Assembly: GCA_047967505.1 (NCBI GenBank)
Contig: CM106540.1
DNA: 64,000 nucleotides
Source of the DNA: Dipteris shenzhenensis
Lineage: Eukaryota > Polypodiophyta > Polypodiopsida > Gleicheniales
Strand: one strand, 5' to 3'
The notes under the pieces are model-generated. The model saw nothing but the letters and a program-made list of their open reading frames with translations. It did not search any database and was not told where the DNA came from. This document shows, piece after piece, positions 56,121 to 64,000 of the stretch. Numbering within the stretch: the first letter of the stretch is position 1; each line of letters opens with the position of its first letter. The position numbers and the translations under genes were made by a program.

Positions 56121-57059
56121 AGGGATATCAGGCCAGAGCCCCGCAAATGCTAGGGGAAAGCCTCTACTGAAGATGCTCAAGGATGCTCCATAGTGAGGAA
56201 GTGGGCAACCCCCTCCCTAGACGGTTGGTCTACTCGATGACCAGCAGGCCATATGGTGGGCTGATCCACTTGCGCATCAGGCTGCCCCCCCTGCTCTACA
56301 TAGGGACTACCACACAACGCTACAAGGGGCTGGACCCCTGCCAAACAGGGCCGACTGGCAAGCCCTCTAGGCTGACTGCCATGCCCCTACACCTGCCCTA
56401 AAGAATGGGCTGTAGAGGGCCCATAAGGAGGGCTGGCCCCCTGCAAAACCCCGCACTATCAAGACTAGGTAGCCGACTAGCAGGTCGGCTCACCTCTGCC
56501 CATAAAAGACCTATGGGGGCTGGGGTTGTAGCACACAAGGGTGGCCACATAGACTGCCTACTATGGCCTAACATAGGCACCACGTGGCAACCTATAGGCA
56601 TGCAAGGGCCCTGAAGTACACAAGCAAGATCTGCCCTCTGCCCTACTCTGCACTACCCTCACGAGGGGCGGGCACACCCACAAAAAAAGGCCCTCACTCG
56701 CTACCCTAACCATGGTACATCAGAAGATGCTCAACTCTAACAGCCCCTTTAGTTCTTAAATGGAAAATGATCTCTAGGGAGCTGGGTGTGCCACTAGAAC
56801 AAATGGAGGAATCCATCGTGTGATGCTACATCGTTGAAGACTGCCACAGGTACTATCGAAGAAGCCCCCTCTTGGCACGAATCGTCTCAGCACGATCACT
56901 GGTACTAATGCTCTCAGGCCACAGATGCTAGGCATACTCCTTTGGGCTGGTACTGATATAATGATCCAACTGGTACAATAATGAAACTGTTGGAACTGGT
57001 ACATCAATCCAACAGAAGCTACTGGTATCACAATCCTTCTAATACTGCCCCCGATGCAA
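56121..57059. other. GC-rich interior of the copia-related element, no coding
   Basis: G+C-rich, with C and G runs and a repeated actggta(c/t) word at 56840-57030. No pol domains are present where a complete copia element would carry them. This suggests deletion or a non-autonomous derivative. Confidence 0.45.
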
Positions 57060-58233
57060 GGTCTGTTTTCCTACATGGGCACCCATATCTCAGAGCTATG
57101 CATCCACTGCTGAAGCCCCCTCTTAGGTCCAAACTAATACACTGACCCAAGATCGATGAACCTATGTGCTCCAGAAACAATGGGCATCAACTGCTCACCA
57201 GGATTCTCTAGGTCAGCTAGGTCACATGACTTCAAACAAAATACATACTGGTAACATACTGGCACCTGAGTCAATGGGAACAACTCCTCGTGGCTCGAGG
57301 TCCTGTTGGAAAGCCAGCCTTGATCAAAATACTCCTTCACCACTGCACCTGTCTAGCAAGTCCCACTACCACATACAAGCAAGCAATCCTTCTTGTGGCA
57401 TGAGTTCCTGTCAGAAAGCCTGCCTAGATTAAAAGACTCCACCACCACTGCCCCTGTCTTGCAAGTCCCACTGCCACATACAAGCAAGCAATCCTCCCTT
57501 GCGAATCAGAATGCCTATCGACAATGCATCCTGCCACGTGCTACTAGAAGACTGGAAAGGATGGAAAAATCGACATGACGGCTGTAAAACCTTCCTTCAC
57601 CTCCCTAGTCCCCTCACTAATCATCTGAGGACACTGCCGCCAATAGTGATCTTTCTGGCCCACACTGGTTACATGTATGTGAAGGACCTAGAAATCACTC
57701 CTGGTCAAGCAGCATCGGTACCAATTCCTCCCAGGTCAACGTACTCATCCTTCCATTAGTAATCAAGGAGATAGAATGCAGAGTACTGAGAGGATAGGTG
57801 GGCCAACAACATTATGTCCATGGCCTCGAGTGATATCTTCGTCCCTACTTGGAGGATCTCTTGCAGAAGTTTCCATAACTTGTTCATGTGCTCCTGCATC
57901 GATGATGACTTCGTGGGATGAACAATCTCACCTGGACTCTCAAAGCGACCCTCTTTATGGGAGAGATCCTCTTGTACAAGGACACCAAATGCTCCTAGAT
58001 GCTTTTGGCCACCGTATATGCTTCATGTGATTAATCACTTGAGGAGTAACGTTGAGGAATATGAATGACCTTACCCTTGCATCGACACAGTCCTACGGTT
58101 GGGCTCGGGTCTCTGCCTCCTTCTAATGTAGGATCTCTAGTTTCTAACTCCCACCAATAAAAAATCTGCTAGAACATATGACTGCAAGCCAGTCTATAGA
58201 CTCCAACAAAACCCACTCGACACCGTAATTGAG
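57060..58233 (-). pseudogene. Ty1/copia gag fragment
   Basis: Minus-strand segments: RSFIFLNVTPQVINHMKHI (about 58080-58020), EDLSHKEGRFESPGEIVH (about 57960), SSSMQEHMNKLWKLLQEI (about 57895), GTKISLEAMDIMLLAHLSSQ (about 57840-57780) and a degraded zinc knuckle, GQKDHYWRQCPQ (about 57650). The pattern is the copia gag (UBN2-like) domain with a following Cys-His box that has lost its first Cys residues. Sequence downstream of about 57600 has no domain. The upstream end is cut by the nested chromovirus at 58234; the leader, primer-binding site and 5' LTR continue at 63280-64000. Confidence 0.7.
57287..57497. repeat. 105-bp tandem duplication
   Basis: The segment with caagtcccactaccacatac and aagcaagcaatcctt at 57357-57392 recurs at 57462-57496, with flanking gaggtcctgttggaaagcc and gagttcctgtcagaaagcc. 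The period is 105 bp, with modest divergence. Confidence 0.85.
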
Positions 58234-58669
58234 TGTCATGTGCACGGATTGGTATCCGACGTGTACTGGGTACACAAGACTAGCTCAGGTAGCCAAGGGA
58301 TGCTTAGAGCTAGGCACGCTTGATTCTCGGGTTGAGTGGCAAGGGTACGAACCAGTTAGAGGTCTTCGCTATTTTTGGCGCTTGGAGCCCGAGTCTATAT
58401 AAGGGGCCCAGGGGTTCAGCTCTCAGGGAGCCGATGGGAGCAAGTCTCGTTCCCAGGTGCTAGGTCTGATCATGGATTGAGTCGCGGACGCGCGCCTGCA
58501 TCATAGCGTAGCCCAAGGCCCAGCAACAAATCCCAGGCTTCACAGTGCCACTTGGTGTAAGTTCGTGCCAGTAGCTCAGCTCGTGGCTCGGAGGGGACAT
58601 CTCTTGATTCGGGATCGCATCCCATGGATGTCATGGTTGGGCGGTGAGCAGCCTGCTCAGTTTCCTCAC
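58234..58669 (+). repeat. 5' LTR of the chromovirus (3'-truncated)
   Basis: Starts TGTCATGTGCACGGATTGG and matches the 3' LTR closely until cctcacg at 58663-58669, where it passes directly into gag. A TATA box, gtctatataagg, is at 58391-58402. Compared with the 3' LTR it lacks a ~33-bp segment after cacttggtg (about 58555). Confidence 0.9.
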
Positions 58670-59640
58670 GGAACTCCGACCCAAGCCTGCAACATGGATA
58701 GAATTTGAAGGGGTCTTCAGGGAAGAGTTTCTGAAGAAGGAGAAAGATTACGATATCGTAGGCAAGCTCAAAGCCCTCGATATGTCCAAGCTGAATCTGA
58801 CTTTTGAGGTTTATCTTCAGAGGTTTCGGGATTTGCAGACCAGAGCTACAAAGATGGATCCAGTGACCTTGTTAGGTTTCTTTGTGGATGGTTTGTCTGA
58901 CTCGTACAAGTTACAGATCAAGAACAAGTGTACCACTTTGCAAGAGGCCATAAATTACACGCGCATCTATGATGATACCATGGCCAGCGCAAAGGGAGCC
59001 ATAGTTGCTGACACGGGTGGGAAGAACAAGAGGAAGTTCTTCCAGTCTACCACTGGTACCGGGGAGTCGAAGTCTATAGACAACGCCTCCAAGAAATATT
59101 CGACTCAAGCGAAGAATGGTCGTGCCCGTTTCCTTCGTACCTTGAAGCTAAAGAAAGAAGGACGTTGCTTCATATGCGAGGAGCAGGACTACACTAGGAA
59201 TGATTATCCTAAGCGCAAGAACCAGAAGCAAGCGCAAGAACCGAAGCTCCATGCAGGTCCAAGTACCAAAGCTAAGGGAGCTAATCAAGTTTCGATGACA
59301 GGTATTTTTGTAAATGACATTACCTGCCCACTTTCTTGTAATTGCACTTTTACTAATTCGTTATTTAGTTCCCATGATCTTTTCCGAGTTTATGGAGAAG
59401 TTAGGGACCAAAGAGTTCACATTCTCTTTGACCCGGGCAGCTCTCACAACTTTGTTAATTACAAACTTGTGCAGAAGATGGGGCTGTCCACGATACCTAG
59501 TGATCACACCTACGAGATACAGCTTCCAGCAGGGAAGCAGTTAATCGCAAGATTGAAGCACTTTTTATCCGAATTCAAGACTACACAGCTGCTCTTACAT
59601 GCTATGTCATGCACTTGGAGCATGTGGACTTGTTAATCGG
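58670..59640 (+). pseudogene. Chromovirus gag and aspartic protease
   Basis: The 330-codon frame opens at an ATG inside the LTR end (58644) only because of the LTR-gag deletion; real gag sequence starts about 58670. It holds the gag core (EFEGVFREEFLKKEKDYDI; FEVYLQRFRDLQTRATKMD; LLGFFVDGLSDSYKLQI), a zinc knuckle CFICEEQDYTRNDYP whose His and last Cys are lost, and a protease core HILFDPGSSHNFVNYKLVQ in which the residue after the catalytic Asp is Pro. A frame change at about 59560 moves the remaining protease (MHLEHVDLLIGIEWFKTH) into another frame. Confidence 0.88.
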
Positions 59641-59705
59641 AATAGAGTGGTTTAAAACCCACGATAATCGGATTGGATGGAAGGAACAAACTCTTTCTTT
59701 TTTGG

Positions 59706-59814
59706 ATAAGGACACCCAATTTTGTATTCAGTGTGTGATAATATTCCCTCTTCTCAGGGACCTATAAGGACACCCAATTTTGTATTCAGTGTGATAATAT
59801 TCCCTCTTCTTAGT
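59706..59814. repeat. ~62-bp spaced direct duplication in the chromovirus
   Basis: The phrase aaggacacccaattttgtattcagtgtg followed by ataatattccctcttct occurs at 59706-59755 and again at 59766-59815. The first copy has two extra bases (tgtgtgataat). It lies between protease and RT and shifts the frame. Confidence 0.9.
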
Positions 59815-59815
59815 G

Positions 59816-61033
59816 TGTTTTGATTCCACTTTCTTCATTTGTTGTCTCTGTTAATAACAAGAATGATTTAAGTGTGTTTGAACACTGTGAATTGAAAACG
59901 TTGTTGGATGCTTTCATGGATGCATTCCCTACTCAACTGCCAGAAGGTTTATCTCCAGAACGGGCAGTAGACCATCGCATAGATTTAGTACCTGGGACTC
60001 AACCTATTAGTGTTCCACCCTATAGGATGAGCCAGCTTTAGGAGAATGAGTTAGCTTCACAGCTACAAGATTATCTTAATATGGGCTACATCCGCCTAAG
60101 TAAATCACCTTGCGGAGAACCTATCCTCTTAAGAAGAAGAAAATTAATTCGTGAGAATGTGTATGGATTATAAACGATTGAATAAAGTGACAATTAAGAA
60201 TCGATAACCTCTTCCTCGTTCCGATGATTTCGATACCCTCTTCCTCGTTCCGATGATTTGATAGACCGTTTGGCCGGAGCAAAGTATTTCACTAAGATTG
60301 ATTTGCGTACGAGTATCACCAAATCCGTATCTATGCTAGACACATAGATCGAACCGCATTCCGAACTAGGTATGGCCATTACGAATTTCTCGTATTACCT
60401 TTTGGTTTGACCAATGCTCCTGCCACCTTCTAGCAAATAATGAACGATTTGTTCCAAGATTTTCTGGGCAAATTCATTGTCGTGTTCTTAGATTACATCT
60501 TGCTATATAGCCGAACGCTAGAGGATCACATTGGACACCTCCGGGTTGTCTTAGTTATTCTACGACAGCATAGGCTCTATGCCAAGATGAGTAAATGTGA
60601 CTTCTTTATGAAGGAGATCATTTACTTAGGACACAAGATTTCTTCTGAAGGTATTAGCATTGATCTGGATCGTATCCTGAAGGTTTTGGAATGGCCTATC
60701 CCTCAGACTGTGAAACAACTTCGTTCTTTTCTAGGATTCACGGTATTTCTACGGAAGTCTATGCGTGATTATTTACACATCATGGGACCCCTAACAAACA
60801 TATTCAAAGGTCGTGGATGCAAGTCTACCCAACCAATCTCTTGGAATGATGCATTGAACAAGGCTTTTGAAACCATGAAGTTAACTATCAAGAAAGCACC
60901 CGTTCTTGCATTACCCGATCCTACCCTTTTAGAGGCCGATGCGAGTGATTTTGCGATTGGGACAGCTTTATTCCAAGAGAACAAACCTGTAGCTTTTGAG
61001 AGTCAGAAGCTAGACAACACCCAATATCGTTGA
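59816..61033 (+). pseudogene. Chromovirus reverse transcriptase
   Basis: A pre-RT region (ELKTLLDAFMDAFPTQLPEG; VDHRIDLVPGTQPISVPPYR) leads into a finger region broken by stops and a 29-bp duplication at about 60207-60260 (cctcttcctcgttccgatgatt twice). [11 protein letters not shown] (about 60275, first Asp) is followed by a frameshifted [13 protein letters not shown]-like region, then FLGKFIVVFLDYILLYS. There the second Asp of the D-D box is Tyr (codon 60494-60496). The 197-codon block at 60440-61033 continues with the thumb (KMSKCDFFMKEIIYLGHKI), connection and start of RNase H (LEADASDFAIGTALFQENKP). Confidence 0.9.
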
Positions 61034-61362
61034 CCCATACTAGAAAAAGAACTCTATGCGGTTGTGTATGCTCTAAAAGTTTGGAGACACTACTTGTATG
61101 GTTCGAAGTTTCTTGTATTGACCGATCACCAGTCAATCAAGTATGTGTGTGATGGGTCTGAATTGAGGGGACGGAAGGCTAGATGGACAGAGTTAATGAA
61201 AGATTTTGATTTTGAAATATGTTATCGAAAGGGTTCGCTGAATAGTATGGCAGATGCCTTAAGTCGAGTCAAGTTTGTAAATGCTATGTCATTTACGGAA
61301 ATATCCTCAGACCTATTTCAATCCTTGAGAGGGTTTGTGCAACTGATAGTCATTTCGGGATT
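61034..61362 (+). pseudogene. Chromovirus RNase H, C-terminal part
   Basis: After the stop TGA at 61031-61033 the frame continues as ILEKELYAVVYALKVWRHYL, VLTDHQSIKYV, RWTELMKDFDFEICYRKGS and MADALSRV. The catalytic Glu and Asp residues of this portion are present. A spacer to integrase (61280-61362) is out of frame with it. Confidence 0.88.
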
Positions 61363-62214
61363 GTGCCATCTATGGTACAGGCGGCGGGAGGTCAGTGGAT
61401 GATTAGGAACGGCTTGCTATTCCGGAATGGAAAGATATGTGTGCCAGATGTTTCGGATCTTCGATCCAAGATTCTCTGGGAGTGTCATGATGCTCCTAGT
61501 GCTGGACATCTAGGTATACATCGGACTCTGTCTCTTGTGAAGCATACCTTTTATTGTCTTAAGATGCGTGCATTTATTGAAAACTATGTGGTAGGTTGCC
61601 GGGTTTGTCAGGTTACTAAGGCAGAACACCTTAGAAGCATGGGTTTATTGCAGCCATTGCAAATCCCAGGTAATAAGTGGGAAAGTATTTCCATGGATTT
61701 TATTACCAGTTTGCCTAGAACACGCAAGGGTCACGACTCCATTTGGGTCATAGTGGACCGTCTGACAAAAATGGCTAGATTCTTACCTACTAGAACAACC
61801 ATCTCAGCTGTTCAGCTGGCTCACGAGTTTGTGGACCACTTGTTTAAGCTGTATGGTTGGCCCTCTGACAGCGACAGGGACTCGAAGTTTACAAGTAACT
61901 TTTGGACACTTGTTTTTGAGAAGTTAGAAACTACTCTAAGTATGAGTTCCTCAGATCATGCACAATCTGATGGCAGTACAAAGGTCAACCAATTGGTTGA
62001 AAATATGCTTCGGGCAAATGTTTCTAAGAGACAGTCTTCATGGGAACATTATCTACCTATGATAGAATTTGCTTATAACACTGCAAAGCATTCGAAAACT
62101 GGTTACAGTCATTTTATGCTTATGTACGGGTTTCAACCTAAGTCACCAGTTTTGGTTGGGTTAAAGGGAATCCAAAATGATGCTGCAAAGACATTCTTGC
62201 AAGACATGCAATAA
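61363..62214 (+). pseudogene. Chromovirus integrase
   Basis: A clean frame of 283 codons. The HHCC zinc finger is present (HDAPSAGHLGIHRTL ... CRVCQ). The catalytic core has ISMDFITSLP (Asp 1) and DSDRDSKF (Asp 2). The third acidic residue, expected in the next motif, is Lys in DGSTKVNQLVE (codon 61981-61983). The C-terminal part contains WEHYLPMIEFAYNTAKHS and MLMYGFQPKSP. The frame ends in a TAA at 62212-62214 that is probably a mutation, because the next frame continues the protein. Confidence 0.92.
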
Positions 62215-62722
62215 ATGTTGCAGTTTGCCAAGGAGTCTATTAGAAGTGCCCAAGATCAGGACAGATTTTATGCTAATAGACATCGTTCACCTAGAGAGTT
62301 CTATGAAGGAACGATGGTATATTTGCATATTGCCAAGGAATCCAAGAGCCTAAGTACTGGTTTGGTTCCGAAGTTATCCCCGGGATACTGTGGTCCGTTC
62401 AAGGTTATTAAAAGAATTGAACCACTTGCCTCTTGATGTTCAAGTACCTCCAGTATTTCATGTCAGCAGACTGAAAGAGTTATTGGGTGTGGATGATCAA
62501 CTTGTTTCTCCTCAAGAAATAATAGAAGTTACAGATTTAACTTTTATTCCACACGATCCTAAGAGTATTCTTGAATTTCATGAAAGGTAGATTCGTAATC
62601 GAATATCACGGATTACAAGATGAAGTGGAAGGATCGTTTTGAGGAGGATGCAACATGGGAGACATTACAGAACCTTCAGAGGACAATCCCGAGTTTTTTA
62701 CTGAACTTAGGATTGAGTTCTT
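62215..62722 (+). pseudogene. Chromovirus integrase C-terminus and chromodomain remnant
   Basis: The continuation at 62215-62436 reads LQFAKESIRSAQDQDRFYAN, GTMVYLHIAKE and LSPGYCGPFKVIKRI. A frame change leads to VQVPPVFHVSRLKELLGVDD (62440-62500) and a chromodomain-like end at about 62590-62720 (WKDRF-, EEDATWETLQN- and LRIEFLEGK-type segments, split over two frames). In chromoviruses this domain targets integration to histone-marked chromatin. It is too frameshifted to function here. Confidence 0.8.
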
Positions 62723-62733
62723 AGAGGGGAAGT
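62722..62733 (+). promoter_or_regulatory. Polypurine tract of the chromovirus
   Basis: The purine run tagaggggaagt lies immediately before the 3' LTR start TGTCATG at 62735, the position and composition expected for the plus-strand primer. Confidence 0.7.
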
Positions 62734-62734
62734 A

Positions 62735-63279
62735 TGTCATGTGCACGGATTGGTATCCAACGTGTACTGGGTACACAAGACTAGCTCAGGTAGCCTGGGG
62801 ACGCTTAGAGCTAGGCACGCTTGATTCTCGGGTTGAGTGGCAAGGGTACGAACCACTTAGAGGTCTTCATTATTTTTAGCGCTTGGGGCCCGAGTCTATA
62901 TAAGGGACTCAGGGGTTCAGTTCTCAGGGAGTCGATGGGAGCAAGTCTCGTTTCCAGGTGCTAGGTCTAATCCTGGATTGAGTCGCGGACGCGCGCCTGT
63001 ATCATAGCGTAGCCCAAGGCCTAGCAGCAGATCCCAAGCTTCACAGTGCCACCTGGTGGTATGGGACACCAGGCTGGTTAGGATCTGGTTGGGAGTTTGT
63101 GCCAATAGCTCAGCTCGTGGCTCGGAGGGGACACCTCCTGATTCGGGATCGCATCCCGTAGATGTCATGCCTGGGTGGTGAGCAGCCTGCTCAATTTCCT
63201 CACGTTTGGTGTGTTCTTGTGTTTGCTTGCAGGTCAGAGGTTTCAAGAGTGCTGGGTTCCGTGTCATTGAGGCCGTCCA
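62735..63279 (+). repeat. 3' LTR of the chromovirus
   Basis: Starts TGTCATGTGCACGGATTGG and ends near GAGGCCGTCCA (545 bp); an alternative end at TGACA 63286 would give a perfect TGTCA/TGACA pair. TATA box gtctatataagg at 62895-62906. It retains the ~75-bp 3' end missing from the 5' LTR and a ~33-bp segment at about 63053-63090. Confidence 0.88.
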
Positions 63280-63660
63280 ATTGACAATCGATCGGGAAGG
63301 TTAGCAAATTTGGATTTTTTATCTTCCACTCCACCATCTATGCCAGGGTCATCATGTCGGAGTGAGGAGGGAGGCGGGTGGATGGGAAAGAAGGTAGACA
63401 AGGGGATGGATGGAGAGAGAGGAGAGGGCTAGAGAAGATAGTGAAGAGGCTTGGGGCCTAAGTACCTTCACACTTTTGCTATCCTGACCCTGGAGAACAC
63501 CTCCCTTCAAATCTGAAAATGCCCTTCAAAATCTATGTACCTTCCTTGACTCCCAAACAGTCCACACCTTGCACACACTCCTCAAGAACACCACCCTCCA
63601 TCTCTATGCAGTTTGTTGGCTCCTCGCTCCCTCCACGTCTCGGGTCTCTAGCCAACTACG
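63280..63660 (-). other. Leader of the copia-related element
   Basis: Lies between the nested chromovirus and the primer-binding site. It is purine-rich at 63360-63440 and has no recognisable coding sequence on the minus strand except perhaps the extreme gag N-terminus near 63290. Confidence 0.5.
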
Positions 63661-63672
63661 GCTCTAATACCA
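63661..63672 (-). promoter_or_regulatory. Copia primer-binding site (tRNA-iMet)
   Basis: The minus strand reads TGGTATTAGAGC directly after the LTR end CTCACA. That is 11 of 12 identical to the classical plant copia primer-binding site complementary to the 3' end of initiator methionine tRNA (one C to T change). It fixes the orientation and LTR boundary of the surrounding element. Confidence 0.88.
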
Positions 63673-64000
63673 TGTGAGAGTGCAGCAGAATCTGAACACA
63701 GAGAGAGGAGAAGAGCACAGTCACACAAGCAAACTGCTCAAAGAGGGAGAGAGCGAGAGAGAGAGAGACAGTGGCTTTATAAAGGCAAGCCAGCTAGGTC
63801 CATGCTCACTTACTATAGCCCTTGCTTACTCAAAGCATATCGCATACAGCCTCCTTCCTCTATTGTTTCTAGCACGCCGTCGAAGCTTCTTCACTGGAAC
63901 ACACGACTGCCACCTATTGTATTGAGTTACAGAAATAATATTTTTATTCTCCATATTGTCTATCTTTCTCTCTTGAAGATCCTGCTATCTGTTGTATGCA
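63673..64000 (-). repeat. 5' LTR of the copia-related element (runs off the window)
   Basis: Minus-strand LTR ending TCTCACA at 63673. A TATA-like ctttataaag lies at about 63776-63785, followed in minus sense by a CT-rich leader. The U3 part (63830-64000) shares about 170 bp with the left part of the LTR at 15718-15915 in inverted orientation (gaagcttc, gcgtgct, ggagaataaaaa, ctctcttg). The other end lies beyond the window, so the full length is unknown. Confidence 0.75.

Larger units (their letters stand above)
58234..63279 (+). mobile_element. Chromovirus (Ty3/gypsy) nested in a copia element
   Basis: Two LTR copies (58234-58669 and 62735-63279) flank gag, protease, RT, RNase H, integrase and a chromodomain-like end. 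The 5' LTR lacks its last ~75 bp, and the junction jumps straight into gag, so the primer-binding site and the gag start are deleted. Flanks attgag (58228-58233) and attgac (63280-63285) are a probable imperfect target duplication. The surrounding copia leader and gag on the minus strand are split by it, so it is the younger insertion. Coding parts are broken by several stops and frameshifts. Confidence 0.9.

Overview
This window looks like gene-poor nuclear DNA of a land plant with a large, repeat-rich genome. The evidence is degenerate CCCTAAA telomere-type motifs, plant-type Ty3/gypsy (one chromovirus, one Tat/Athila-like) and Ty1/copia retroelements, a copia primer-binding site matching initiator tRNA-Met, nested insertions and many short satellite families. 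I cannot fix the lineage. No intact host gene is visible, and every recognisable coding region carries stops, frameshifts or deletions.

Layout: 0-0.27 kb telomere-like degenerate repeat; 0.27-2.55 kb a ~182-bp satellite; 2.5-3.1 kb a coiled-coil ORF remnant; 3.8-4.9 kb a ~100-bp tandem repeat; 5.2-9.5 kb old coding debris including a PTB-type RRM; 10.67-21.34 kb (minus) a very large decayed Helitron/Helentron-like element; 21.9-23.7 kb a ~175-bp satellite; 24.2-25.2 kb an unrecognised decayed coding region; 25.3-26.1 kb microsatellites; 27.6-31.6 kb (minus) a gypsy integrase and coiled-coil ORF; 31.6-32.3 kb a solo-type LTR; 32.3-42.75 kb (plus) a full-length but broken gypsy element with an extra ORF after pol; 43.1-50.5 kb several local tandem-repeat arrays, a large foldback, a copia pol relic and an unusual transposase-like family; 51-54.6 kb copia pieces and an NIF phosphatase fragment; 56.0-64 kb (minus) a copia-related element with a chromovirus (58.2-63.3 kb, plus) nested in it.

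The most notable system is the Helitron. On one strand, and in order, it carries an RPA-like single-strand-binding protein, several OTU cysteine-protease-like modules amplified in tandem (with one SANT/Myb-like helix segment), a zinc-finger/HUH Rep domain, a PIF1-type helicase, and a C-terminal endonuclease/exonuclease/phosphatase (EEP) domain. The element is dead, but the HUH histidines, the Walker B box, the OTU Cys and His motifs and the EEP GDFN and SDH motifs can still be read. A solo LTR sits inside the OTU cassette, and a paralogous OTU unit 1.3 kb away preserves the empty site.

In the two gypsy elements the same two catalytic positions are changed: the second Asp of the reverse-transcriptase D-D box is Tyr, and the integrase Glu is Lys.
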